Shown piece by piece: positions 22,877 through 35,300 of a DNA stretch of 64,000 nt. The DNA is from Chromobotia macracanthus. Taxonomy: Eukaryota; Chordata; Actinopteri; Cypriniformes; Botiidae. Both the position numbers and the translations under genes were made by a program. Under the pieces are notes generated by a model, which was not told the DNA's origin, made no database searches, and saw nothing but the letters and a program-made list of their open reading frames with translations. The DNA lies in contig JAZGTH010000087.1 of NCBI GenBank assembly GCA_036877525.1, forward strand, positions 4,162,001 to 4,226,000, written 5' to 3'. How positions within the stretch are numbered: position 1 is the first letter of the stretch; every line of letters starts with the position of its first letter.

Positions 22877-25317
22877 TCAATGTTCCTCTGAAATGGGAGA
22901 AGGGAAGCACTGAGCTCCTAACATGTAGTGGAGACCTAAGTGGAGATTGTCAATGTAAATACCATTATCATGTTCGAATTTGAACATGACCTCATATTTT
23001 TCAGACAGCATGACCACGCTCTGCTTTTTTTCGCATTTGTTGACTTGCATGGTTTGCAGATGTACAGATTTACTCCCTTGCTGAATCGTGAGGTTTGCTG
23101 TTCCCTCTGTGGCATGAATGGTCCTCATACAAGACCACAGATAGACCATGTACGGTCCTCCACAGGACAGCACCAGCTTTTTCTCATGCTGCAGATCCAC
23201 ACTCTGGTTCCAGAGAGCATCAAATCTGAGATTATTGTCCTTTGGCACATTGTCCCCTGAGTATAAGACATACAGTTACACTTGCACATAGCATTTATTA
23301 TTAAAGTCTTGCATGCCGTTTCATGAAAATTAAAAAGTAAGAAAACACTGCAGTAGATTAAAACAGCATTAAATAGCCAGAAAAATAATTTATGATTTAT
23401 GTCATTTGGGGCTTGGCAATAACAGACCTCATTCATCTGCATAATATGGAAATAAGTGGCCACGAATTACATTGTGAGTGAAGGATTGAAGGGCAAAATA
23501 AAGGAAACTGTCCCCTAGAAGAATTTGTCCCCATCAGGTAACAGTGAACTCTGAATTTATGTTATTATGTATATTTTTTGTAAGTTGTCTATTTATATTT
23601 CTATTTTGTAAATGTCTATTTATTAATGGGGGATTTTATCTCAATTCATTTCAGTCTGTGGTGTAAAAAACTGTGTTTTAATTTCCAAGTGAAAGGTAAA
23701 TTGGGAAAAAGTGAGCCACTAAGAATTAGGGCAAAAGCCCCCAGTGGCATATATATTCAAAAAGATATCAGATGTATTTTGTACATAGTGTAAAATTAGA
23801 TGACAGCTGGGAATGGTTTATCTCAGAGGGCTTCTTGCTCCAGGTAGATGGATATTCATTCCCAACAGAGATGATTTGCAAAGTTGTGTTATAACAACTA
23901 AATTAGAAAAGGTTTCATCCTATACATGCTAAACCCATCTAAATGTATTAGTGTTCAGTCAGGTTTCACCATCCACAGATCTTTGATTTTTACTGAAATT
24001 TTCATCATCTACCTCCCATATGTTAATCTGAACAAAATGTCAACGGTGGGCTTTTCCATACAAGAAACAAACACATGGTGATAACTGGCTGCCACATTAG
24101 TTGTAACTGGGTTTATTTAGTAAAAAAAATACATTTATTTGATGGAGATTTGAACCCTGGTCCCCTTTCTCACAGAAAACTGTGCGACACGACTACCGTT
24201 GTGTACACTTAAATCAATAGCATTACTTAGTAGCTTTTTTTAACTTTATCAAGTAAGTAGCTTTATCAAGTAGTTTTATCAAGTAAGTCAGAATTGTAAC
24301 TGATGCCCTCTTAAAAATTTAGATACGCCCCCCCTGAAAATAGAAACACTTACCAATCTTCTGCAAGTATATCCCTTTGTCCTGTGAAAATAGCACAAAA
24401 TACATTTTAATAAGTACAGAAGTGCAGGGATACGAGTAGACACATTCATTTTGACAAGTCAAATCAACAAAATCTACAAAAACCCTTTAACTGACAAGAG
24501 CAGATAGGCAGTGATGAAACACATGGGTTGATTCACTGACTGAGATGAGGCTGTACATGCACAGACCTCCAAACACAAGATGATTGCAGCTTTACCATTA
24601 TGTTCATCCTTGGGTCTCTAACCACTAAAGTGCATTAAAGTGCATTATATTTGTAAAGTGCATTAAAATGAAAAATACAGATCTAAGCAGTTTTCTGACC
24701 TTTAAGCCAAAATGATCAAAGTAAAGCTCAGAAACAAACTGTCAGAAAAGCTTTAAGGGATTTCCCAAAGGGGACATGCCACGCAAAGCAAAGGCATGCC
24801 ACTTTTTAACACCCAACATATTACCACATGAAACAAGCCCTTATATCACTTATCAGCTGCTTTAATAAACCCAAACAGCGGTCATGTTCGTGTTATTAAA
24901 CTACATCCAGTGTCATACATCAACTAAGGAGAAGTAAATTTCTCTTTAATTGATCTAAAACGTCTAGTCTTTCAGCGAGGCATGTAACATCTTCCTATAA
25001 TAAAACTTGGTTCGGGTGCATACCGCCCTCTAGTGGCCACGCTGCATGCCGTACCGTTATATCTGTAATAATAAGCGTGAAACTCATCATTATACTCTCT
25101 AAACAGTTCAAATGAGATCGTAAATGAGTAGAGCTCTTACGTGCTGTTTATTTAATCCCGTATTCTGGTTGAAAAAGATGTAGAGGCTGAGGGCAGCGCA
25201 CATGACTGTTAATAAACTCTGGATGAGAAGCACAGCCGCGACTTTCCTGCGCCCGCTACAGCACGGCGCGTCGCCGCCGCCCCTCTCTAAACTCTCCCCG
25301 GCATCTTTTACATCCAT
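22877..25317 (-). CDS. TNF superfamily ligand, TNFSF4/OX40L-like (194 aa, 3 exons)
   Basis: This is a predicted type II membrane cytokine that would bind a TNF-receptor-family co-stimulatory receptor on lymphocytes. Exons, minus strand: 25317-25141, 24381-24354 and 23256-22877. Lengths 177, 28 and 380 give 195 codons including stop. Exon 1 encodes a short cytosolic tail and one membrane segment (VAAVLLIQSLLTVMCAALSL). The 28-nt exon 2 encodes DKGIYLQKI. Exon 3 encodes a short TNF homology domain. LVLSCGGPYMVYL corresponds to the first core strands (OX40L: INCDGFYLISL), then TANLTIQQG with an N-glycosylation sequon, then YEVMFKFEHDN and a final LHLGLHYMLG strand. Splice sites are canonical and phases are 0 and 1. 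The ATG has A at -3 and G at +4. The small size and gene structure fit the OX40L/GITRL branch. Which mammalian gene is the true orthologue is inferred from sequence feel and order. Confidence 0.75.
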
Positions 25318-25367
25318 ACTGAGTGACGGACGGAGCGAGATTAACGGGCCTAAAAGGGAACCACGAG

Positions 25368-25375
25368 CTTTTATA
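25368..25375 (-). promoter_or_regulatory. TATA box of the TNFSF4-like gene
   Basis: A perfect TATAAAAG on the minus strand lies about 51 bp upstream of the ATG at 25317. A start of transcription near 25340 and a short leader of roughly 25 nt would follow. The surrounding 25250-25460 is relatively GC-rich. Confidence 0.55.
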
Positions 25376-25449
25376 AGCAGCGAAAAGGCGGAGGAGGAAG
25401 CAGACAGAAACCCAGAAAAAACATCCCCGTCCGACGTGTGTAGAGGATG

Positions 25450-28205
25450 CTCTAGTTTAGCTGCATAGGGCTTATTCAGACCGATAGCCGGAATCTTTCA
25501 CACACTCACCTCCCGGGCATTTAACTCCAGTAACTTACTGTATTGTTACAGGAGCATTTTTCTGGGTCCTTTGTCTTGTGTTTTGTACTGGAGCGTGAAG
25601 TTTGGATTCCATCACTTCTAGGTTGGCATTGTGGATGGAAGTCTGCCTCCTGAACTCCCATGTGTTCTAGTTTCACATTGCTTCATATTTTCATGTCAGA
25701 GCATGATCTGTGTCTCCTGTGCTCTGTGAGGACACATTGCTCTTGTTTTTCTTTGCGCCATGTGCTCTCCTGTCTTGTTTCCTTGTTTATCCCATTATCA
25801 GTTGATGTCCTACATTTGCCATTCCTTGGTACCCTCTTCAGTTATATTTAATGCCCTTGTGTTTTCTTTATAAATGCTGGTTCGTTGTCTAAGGGCTGCC
25901 ACATACTACAAGATAACCGGGCTGAATCTGGGCAGTGTTTCCCCCTTATGACAATCCTGGATAAAGTCCTGATAGTCTTATCTGAGTTTCCTGTGGTGTT
26001 TGTTGTGTTAAGAGTGATTGAATCTGCTCAGAAGCACGTCGGGGCTGCTCCACACGCCAATCGTAAAAATGTTGAAAATTTATGATCAAAAATCTTGTTG
26101 TGCTAGGGGAGCCCTAGTGACAAATGAACGCATGCTATAGATGCCACGTCACATGGCACGAAATGATACCCAGTCAGAAAGCGAGCTGATGAAAGATGAT
26201 AGCAACAACTGAAGTCATGGAGCTCATTTGACCGCAAAAGATTTTGAGAGCATTCTGGTCAAGACTAGGGCTGTTTGTGAAGGGAATCTGTTGGTGTGTG
26301 GTGTGCTGTCATGATCACATAGTGGCACTTAGTGGTGGAAATGCTTGAGATTCACTGGGGGGCCCTGGTTGGGGACAATTTATATTTTTAAATCAAAGAT
26401 GTAGAAAATCCTGATATTTTTTTTTATGAAATTTGCATAGCTTTTGGGGGCTTTAATGCAGATAAAACTCTTAGAACTGGAACTAAATCCCCTCCTTGAA
26501 AGTCAATTCATGGACGCCGTTTCTCTGAACTCCCCTCCATTTGTACCCCTGCACACACTATAGGAACAAAACTGTTAAATCCTCCAACAGTCATGTTTTT
26601 GGTGTCTCACATTTTGAAAATCTAAGCTTTTAAAAATATTCCAGTCTATAAGTCTTGTTAAATGCAAAGTGTTCTGTGTTTTGCTTTTGTATTTTGTTTC
26701 CTAGCCCTGTTGGGTGTGTCTGGGCCTGTTTTTGTTCTGGCCCTGTTTTGTGTTGTTGGTGCACCTGGGTTCATTATCACAGCTGTAACACTTTATAAGA
26801 TACGCTTCATGCCTACTGCTTTACAAAGTCTCACACGTATAGAATACAAAGAATTAGGCTATATACAGTCTTTCTCTTTTTCCTTTGCCTTTCATTCCTG
26901 TAATTGCAGTACTTCTGTATTTGTAATGTATACAGTTTATAAGCAATTTACATTTACAAACAAACCCTGAAAATCACATTTTAATCACATTTTACCAGAA
27001 TTTAAAGAATGTTGAAGAATAAAAAAATGCATTTATCAAAGAGGGGCACGGCCAACAAATGCTAATGGCTCAGTGTGGTGGTCAGAGGCAAATTTAAAAA
27101 ACAGGACAATACTATTGTGATGTGTAAAAATGATACTAAGACCTGGACATACTTTATAAAAGTGTGATTTTTCTATGATGAAATATGACTGATAACAGAT
27201 AAAGGGCCAGTACCGATCATACTTGGGACTTTTTGCTCTTTATCTCAAAGTTATCTTTAAACTATCTGCATCATCACAAAGTTACACATAAACTGTGGCT
27301 TTCTGAATCCTAGAAACGGATTACAAAAGTTATTTTCCCAAAACCACGTTTTTATCAACATCAAAATTATTTCAGATTCAGAAGAGTTCAGTTTAAAATG
27401 AGACAAAAATCCTTAACTAACCTTGACTGCAGCAAACAGGAAATGTTTTGCTTTAGGACACTGAGCCAATTAATATGACCAAACAGATCAAATAAAAAAA
27501 ATAAAATGTGAAACTATACAAACTGCTCCACTTTTCTGCAACGCTGCACACCTGCAGTTTAAAATTCAGTTAGGAGGTCATTTTTAAATCCTCAGTTCGT
27601 TATCTAACTCAGATAAACTAGACTGTAAATTGGATGACAGTGTGAACAGCTGCAAACCTTTTCATGTTGCTGAGATACAGCCAAATTTTAGGCTAGATGC
27701 AGCCACAGTTTCTGGCACTTTGTTATATTCATATGAGCATTACGCAGGAATAGTGTAGTCTTCTTGTCAACTTTCTAGAGCATTGTCCAAAGATGATCTT
27801 AGCCAAAATTGTGTGAAGATCTAATAAATTGTCTTGAAAAGTAGTTTTTAGATCTAATTCAACATGGCGGATGGCAATGTGGCCAACCACTGTGAAACTG
27901 GTATCTTAGTCATCTGCATACATCAGTATGTAAAGTAATATCACAAATAATTCACTGCTATTGTAAGATCTGCAATTGCTTTGAACACAGAGCCTTAAAA
28001 AAATAAAATAAAAATATAATCAGAGTTACTAAAGTGTAACTATAGCATAAAAAATAATGCCATAATAACACCTGTAAAATAATATTTGGTCTTAATCTGA
28101 ATAATGCACCAATTTTACAGCAATGTTTTCCAAGTTTCAAACACATACTGAAAAAGGCAGATTTACTTTCATGTTTTTCACTTTTTGATAAAGGGGCATT
28201 GGTGC
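25450..28205. other. Spacer upstream of the TNFSF4-like gene, no gene seen
   Basis: Short plus-strand ORFs (25660-25851, 25885-26085, 26662-26970) look like chance translation of T-rich sequence. Parts of 25540-26300 read like an old dispersed repeat, but I cannot name it. No exon recognised. Confidence 0.4.
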
Positions 28206-28209
28206 TTAC

Positions 28210-28266
28210 CTTAAGTGTCATGCAGAAACTGAATACAAGTAAAACTGAAAAAGAAACTGTATCCAT
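28210..28266 (-). other. Orphan signal-peptide-like first exon candidate
   Basis: The minus strand reads MDTVSFSVLLVFSFCMTLK over 57 nt, then a canonical donor (CTTAAG followed by GTAAGC), phase 0. A short charged start, a hydrophobic core and a donor at the end are typical of the first coding exon of a secreted or membrane protein. I could not find convincing downstream exons to the left (25.4-28.2 kb). It may be a relic or a chance match; function unknown. Confidence 0.25.
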
Positions 28267-28269
28267 AAA

Positions 28270-29939
28270 TTCAGAATGCTGTCTCCATTTAAAAGCTTAG
28301 ATGATATACCTAAACTCAATGACTAGATGTTGCTAACTGAAGATTGGTAATGGATAATAGATTGACAACTGAAAGGTTTAAGCCCACAAAATGTGATTTC
28401 AGAGATGATCGCAGACGTGCCCATGAGCACAGCACTTAATCTCAGGTCATTCAAGAGGGGCTGTTGATGTAAGAAGTGGTTTGTGTTGTTTCATAATAAA
28501 GAATCAGCTAAATAACAATTGATTTAGGGGGACAGTCCCTGGGCATCTGATCTGATTGAACTCAGTGTCTACATATTTTTAACCATGTGTTTTCTGTACA
28601 ATCATTTGCAGAAAGCGCATTTGTTGCTATCACTCAGATTGCTGTAACTCACAAGCTCTTATTGAAAATGAATGAGATTGGGTTTTTTAACAACAACCAG
28701 TTGCAGTTGTTTCTTTAAGCACAACCTCTGTTATCTGAAAACAGTAGTCTTTTGTTCAAGTATATACTTACCATACCTCAATATATGTTACGCAAATGAC
28801 AATATGTAGATAAATAATAATAATAATAATAATGGTTGATGGCTTGTTATGAGCTATTACTGATATACAATGATACATATACATAAATGAATATAAGTGT
28901 ATATACATATTATTTTATATACACAAAAATAATATGTTGAGTAGCTAATACCGTGATAAAGGAAAGTCTTGTTCTATTTAACAAACCACAATCTCATTTT
29001 GACTCAAACATTTTTTTACATTTACTGTACTGCGCAGTTGGATTTCAGACCAGCATCAACAGAGAGTGCAAGTGACCAAAGAAATACCCACACATTGAAG
29101 CAGTGTGCTATTCTGCTAGAGGGTTTTTTGCATCACTAATTACTGACCTTCTGCTGACTGATTCATTCTTTTATTTAAAGAGTGACTTAAAGAGTGAATA
29201 TTTTAAATCCTCCTCTGAAATGTTTTCAGGGGTTAAACTGGTTTCTCAAACGCTCTAAACCCAAAGCATTGCAAGCTTGATTCCTTATTTCTTTCTGTTA
29301 ATAAGCCCTTTTCTGGGAATGACCTTGTGAATCATTACTCATAAGAAGGGACTGAAAAGTACTGCATTTTATCTTTTAAAAGACAAGATATATCTTGTTC
29401 CTTAAATGGATCAATGTTTGTGTTACAAATATCGAGACTGTCAGACAAAAACACACATTTCTGTTCCGCAACTCTGTTATTCAGCCACAGATAAGACAAA
29501 TGTCATATCAAAGTGCAAAGTTCTCCAACGGGCTGTTGTGGGCATACACCTGTGATTCAGATTATTATGCAAAACAACTGCAGATGATGCACAGGTTATC
29601 TCAATGAAATACTTCCATTAGAAATTACATTGATATCACCACTCCACAGCAGCTTGAAAACCACTCAAAAGTTTGTAGAAGGATGTTTGTTTATGGATAG
29701 ATATTTTCCATTCAGGATATTTTTTTTATGCTAAAATGGATATTACCTGCCCTGGATGCTGGCCATTCCAGCATATTTAGTAGCAACAATCTTTGAGGCA
29801 ATACAACAATTTGCTTAGTTAGCATGTATATGTTAGGGATTATACTTTCTATCAGGCCAAGGACCCCTTCATGGATAGAGATGAAGGAGGGCTTATTGCA
29901 TTTTAAGCCTGTTCTATGATAACATGGGCATAGTACCAT
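28270..29939. other. Intergenic, no gene seen
   Basis: AT-rich; a (TAA)n microsatellite at 28814-28833. No exon or RNA gene recognised. Confidence 0.4.
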
Positions 29940-30013
29940 AACTACATACTATGCTCAGTACTTAAATGTATAATTACACTATAACAAGGACACCTTCAAA
30001 TAAAGCTCAACCA
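29940..30013 (+). repeat. Non-autonomous element fragment, copy 3 of the CTAACCC-type family
   Basis: CTCAGTACTTAAATGTATAA, then TTACACTATAACAAGGACAC and CAAATAAAG correspond to the 3' end expected for the elements at 17108 and 35372. Confidence 0.5.
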
Positions 30014-30019
30014 TTAAAT

Positions 30020-32382
30020 GCTATGGTATAAAGACCATGGTATATTGTAAATAGGTAAAGGGACATATTACTTGCCCTCCTGTTATGATTAAATGCACCT
30101 TAATATTGCTTATTAAATATTTTTAACTGTTATTCCTTATTTGTTTTTTACTTTCCTTACTGTGTCGTTTTTATTTATGAACAGTTAGTTGTAACAGTTG
30201 TCTTGTTAACAGACGGCTGGGATTTCCCCATTGTGTACATGCTTTATGAACAGACTCCACCATCACTTAGCGAGAATGACCTCATCAGCCACTTATCTCA
30301 GCCAAGCAAACTCTGCCCACAAAGGTGGGTGGTCGAGCCCGAGAGCCTTAGATGAGCAAGCGTGTTTGAGGTGTCAGAAATTTAGGACAACCAGTGAAGT
30401 TCAGAGGTGACTGGTGGGTGAGACAAGATTGGGTGCACTGAAGCAATTACAAAAATGACACTAGCCACACGTGAACCTTTAGCGGCACACTGGAAATTCC
30501 TTAACTAAACTAAAGGAAAGATGAATGACTATCATGTTAAAAAAAACAGACCATGTAAACATTTGAAATGGAGGACATTGGTCTTAAACACAATAGTTTT
30601 TTTTAATAAAACTAAAATGATATATCTCATCAGGAATATCCAACAACCTTTCGATCAAAACTCTTTACAGTTTCGGTATCAGTCACAGACGATATGAAAT
30701 GATTAATAATAGGCATCTCATGAAACATGAGTCTATTTTTGCTGTTTATACCTATAGATTCCAGTAAACCAAAAGAGAGAGATGACAGGGTTGGTGATAC
30801 AGTGTCCCCAAAAGTATTTCGACCCTTAAAAATGTTTTTCTCAAAACTACATTTTTTCCAAGCCATTTCTGTAATTAATTTAAACCATCTGGTCTCACAC
30901 AATGTTTTTAGTAGATATATCAAACAATTACAGCTATCCTAGCTGAATGTGTGTAAATCCTTTTATGTATGAGAGACCATGTATAATTTTAAACATAAAT
31001 GTTACCATTTGAGGCATTGGAGTTATTCTATGGCCACCTCCAGTCCAATCAACTATAGACATATTACAGAAATATTTAACCAAAAAGTGCCTAAATCATT
31101 TTAAAAAATCCAAAAATAGTCTAAAAAAGTCTGTGCTTTTAAATAAAAGCCACCTGCTTTAATAATTTGTTAACATGTCACATGCCATGCTAGAACAAAT
31201 GAAATTTGATGTTTTCAACATGTCGCCATATTTCATTTGAGCGTTGTTGCATTTTCTTTTAATATTGTGTTCAAGAGATTTCATTCAATAAGTGTACAAT
31301 AATAATTATTCTGTAGAAAAAGTAATCTCTGGAGCCATATGAATTATTAAAGTAATATGCTTATATGAATTAATTGCTATGTGCTTTTTGGATTGTTAAC
31401 ATACCTTCCCTGCATTATATGGATCTAAAGGGATGCCATATTTTTTTCAAATCTGTTTTACAACACCCCTGCAACACCTGCAATCACTCTGTGTGATCAC
31501 TCGGGTGACTCAAGAACTGGAGAATGTTTGGGATCCCCCACAAACACTGTGACACACAGCAACACACTTAACCACAGGATGCTGGAGGGGTTTGTCCCTG
31601 TAGTCTGTGTTGTGTTTGTCTATAAAAAGAAAACTGTCTGTTAAATTCCTATTAAAGTCAACTGCTGTAACTGTGAAGATGTCTCATATAGATAAAGAGC
31701 AAGCATGTAAGATTTAAATATTAATTTTTAATGCTGAGAATTTCTCACAGCGGCCTTACATTGCTGTTTTCTTCATATTCTCAACATCAGTAGCAATAAT
31801 CAGTTCTGTACAATACTGTATTCATACTGTATACAGAACACAGCGAGTCAATCATTCCACTCAATTATCTTTAGATCAATAATATTATTTCTCAGTATTA
31901 TTCAAAAGTTTGTATGTACATTCTGGGTCTACAGTCTACAGTTATTAATGCCAGTGTCAACATTCCACATTCCTTGGCCCGTTAGGCCATATATCCAATT
32001 TTTAGTTCCATTGCTGTAACAAAAACAGAGCTACTGGACAATATTTCTCTGGTCCTGGATGGCAAAATACAGGAAGAACGGACCAGAAAAAACAGTAATA
32101 AAGCTGATGTTGTAATTTTCCACTGATATACTGCAAAGACCTTCTTTATCCAAAGAGATAGGAAAAGAAGTGGCATCATGGAAATCAAATCTTTGCCTCT
32201 GTGGTCTTATCTTAATTAATCCAGTGAAAAACAATCATCTCGCTATTTTTCTCCAGGTTATCTCCTAGGGCTTCTTGTGGCCTCCAGGTGCGTAGCAGGT
32301 AGAGAATGTGAAAGAGACTGTGCATCGTGTCAATGTTTAGCTCCACAAACACATTTTTGCATTCCTTGTTTCTCCAGTGTCT
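30020..32382 (-). other. fam20b 3'UTR and downstream spacer
   Basis: The fam20b stop is at 32383, so at least the right part is 3'UTR. I could not choose a polyadenylation site with confidence. Overlapping ORFs on both strands at 30630-30942 look accidental. Confidence 0.35.
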
Positions 32383-35300
32383 TTAAGGATGAGGCAGGTT
32401 CATGCGGTCCTCGATAAGCGTGTTGTCTGCACCCTGTGTCTCTATGCACTGGCGAACTGTAGCCAGAACTCCAGTGAGGCGGCGGTCGAGAGCAGCGAGG
32501 TGTGGCCCTGTCAGCACAGGAAAGGCAGGATCGTGGGCGGTGGCCTGTCGCATCGCTGAGCTCAAAACTCCACCTTTCAACAGATTCAGCCTGTTCCAGG
32601 TAGAGACACGAACCCTTTTTGATCCAAAAAAAGAGAAAGAAATTAAATCCTTTACCACTTGGCTCAGTTCATCCAATGCTAGACAGCTGACAATATGTGG
32701 GAAAAAATGAAACAGACTTATCAGACTTATATTCTAAATACGAAAATAGGATGTTAAAAGACTTCTATAAACAAGACTGTGGGAAACATCTGTTCAGGTT
32801 ATCATCACAGCAGAGACAAAGCTATGATGGTAAGAGAGAATCTTTAAGCATTGAAACATGCTATATCTCTGCATATTTGCATATAGTTTGAAACTTGTTG
32901 CTGAGAATTTGTTGCTGTCTCCTCAAATTCTCCAACCGTCACTGAAAATGAATGACTTCTGATCACTTTGTCACTGCAAATTACTCTCAGTGTGAACACC
33001 CTTTAACTTGGATATAATCAGAATACAAGCAAGGAAGTTTAGTAATGGGTACACTCATTAATGTCATTTATACACACATACAGTTAAGCTGCATCAGGCA
33101 CTTTCTCTGTTAGCCAATCGATATCTCATTAAGGTGATAATGAGTATGCAGAGTACTAAGGTATTCTGTGAGCTAATCAATACTCAAGAGGACTTATCCC
33201 ATCATACACTGCACAGGTGAGTGCTCTTACATAGGTGTACATGAGTAGCAGACATTAAAGGGGTTATGAACTGTGCATTCAAATTCTCCCTGATCTTTTG
33301 ACAGTTAAGAAGTCGTTACACTATAAAAATATTCTGTACATTTCAGGAACTGAAAATTTCCTTGGTATTCCAAAACCAGCTTTTATCGAAACCATGGTCA
33401 GAAAACGAGTCAATCTGAAAAGTGAGATTGATGACATTGTAATGCAAAAGATCGCTGCAGAGAAAGATCAACACCTACTTCTACATCATCATGTCTTTTC
33501 CGCCCACTGATGCGTTAGTGAATAGTGATGGTAAGAATAACATTACTTTAAAAATGAATAATAATGATAATAAAAGTGTTTTTTAATTTTTTAAATAATG
33601 AAAATAATCTTAAATTGTGATTAAATTTGCTCCCTTTACAATCACTGAAGCTGTCAATCAAACAGTGCAAGTTCATCTGGACACTTGCCAAAACTCATGT
33701 TATTATCAGTGACGCTCTTACACAATAAAACTCTTACTAAACTTACATGGTGTTTGCATTGTTAGTTGTAGTGAAAGCATTTGTCAGAGCTGCAATGATG
33801 AAATACTTATTCATCCGCAAAGATGTTAGCCAATCAGTGCTTACGCTGACATCTGACACTCCTTTAATGGAGTGTTCGAATGATAGGCCTAAAATCAGTG
33901 TAGAAAATAGAAATCATGACCAAATCAAGAGAATGCTTTTATGTACAAACCATATTAACATTATCAGTGCACCTCAGGAAACTAATTAAAAAACTAATGA
34001 ACTACTAAAATAAAGAAGATTTAGTTTATGACCCATTAAATTCTATTGGGATATTGACATGTCCTGTGATGTCCATGCTGTACTCCACGTATGTTTCTAT
34101 GTATGTACTATGTAAGTTTCTACAAACCACGTTGCATAACTGTAAATTATCTGTGATATCAAATTTAAATGTGCAAAAAATGTATCATATTGACAAAAAA
34201 AACCTGGAAAAGGAAGTATATGTATGCTGATGTCTGTACAAAAAGTGACTTGAAAGAAGAAATTTCGTATTTGTGTATATGTACACTTACATGCAGCACT
34301 GGTAAAGGGGGGCGAGAATACTCCTCTCATCCAGAGCTGGGTTCCCAAAACTGCAAGTGAAGAAACATGTTGAAGCCATCTTTTGCTTTCTCTAGACCAG
34401 TGTTTATTTGGTGGTGGACCAATGTAAGGGTTAAACAAAATTTTGGACCACACACGTAACATCTAATAACTTGTGCTCCTGTAGCTCAGTTGGTAAAGCA
34501 CTACGTTAGCAGCAAGAGGTTGTGGGTTCAATTCCCAGGGAGCACATGTACTGACAAAATGTTTAACTTGAATGTGCTGTAAGTCGCTTTGGATAAAAGT
34601 GTCTGCCAAATGCATAAAATGTAAAAATGGGAGAATCAGTCACTTAATTGATACAATGTTTTTGCAACGTATTAATATAATAATAATTTTGCTTATTTTT
34701 AGCAAACGTCACTACTGTTAATTTTTTATTTTACTCTACCATCTGTCTATTTTTTTTTTACCTTTTAGCATTGTCCAGAAGAATCAGCATGCTGGCTCCA
34801 CCATCGTCTTGGAAACTCTCATAGTGATGTCGATCAGCATTTCCAATAAGGTAATCGAAGACGGCTGTGTCGATGACATCCAGGAGCCGTGGGCCAGCAT
34901 CATAAGGAGGCATTTTCTTCACAGCCTCACAGTAGCTTTCATCATACTCCCACCTAATACACAGAAATACACGTCAAAAATGGTGATCAACACAATCAAT
35001 AGCAACTGACAAACCATTTTGAAAATGTTCATCCTTTGACACCTTCGGGCTTAGATGAACATGAAGTTTTCTACAGAGAAAGCATCATGTTATTTTCTCT
35101 CCGGGTGTTCCAGGTATCTCATGGTTAATGGCTGAAGCTCAGTGTGCTCTGAGCATCCATCAGTTTGTTATAAAACAAAGACTATGGCTCTCTGCTGATG
35201 GGAGGGTTTAAGAGCTAAGCCCTCTGTCAATAATGTGAATAAATATACAGGTTTTCAAATCTGTCAGCTGTGGCTGTGCATGATCTATTTTACTGACATA

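Noticed and set aside
25450..28205. A third TNF ligand or downstream exons for the signal-peptide-like exon
   Set aside because: No minus-strand frame here shows a TNF-type strand pattern or another recognisable domain.
30630..30942. Overlapping ORFs on both strands
   Set aside because: Neither frame resembles a protein family; the mirrored openness suggests composition or an old repeat.
34474..34560. tRNA-like sequence with A and B boxes
   Set aside because: It continues into the conserved SINE tail, so it is a SINE head and not a tRNA gene.
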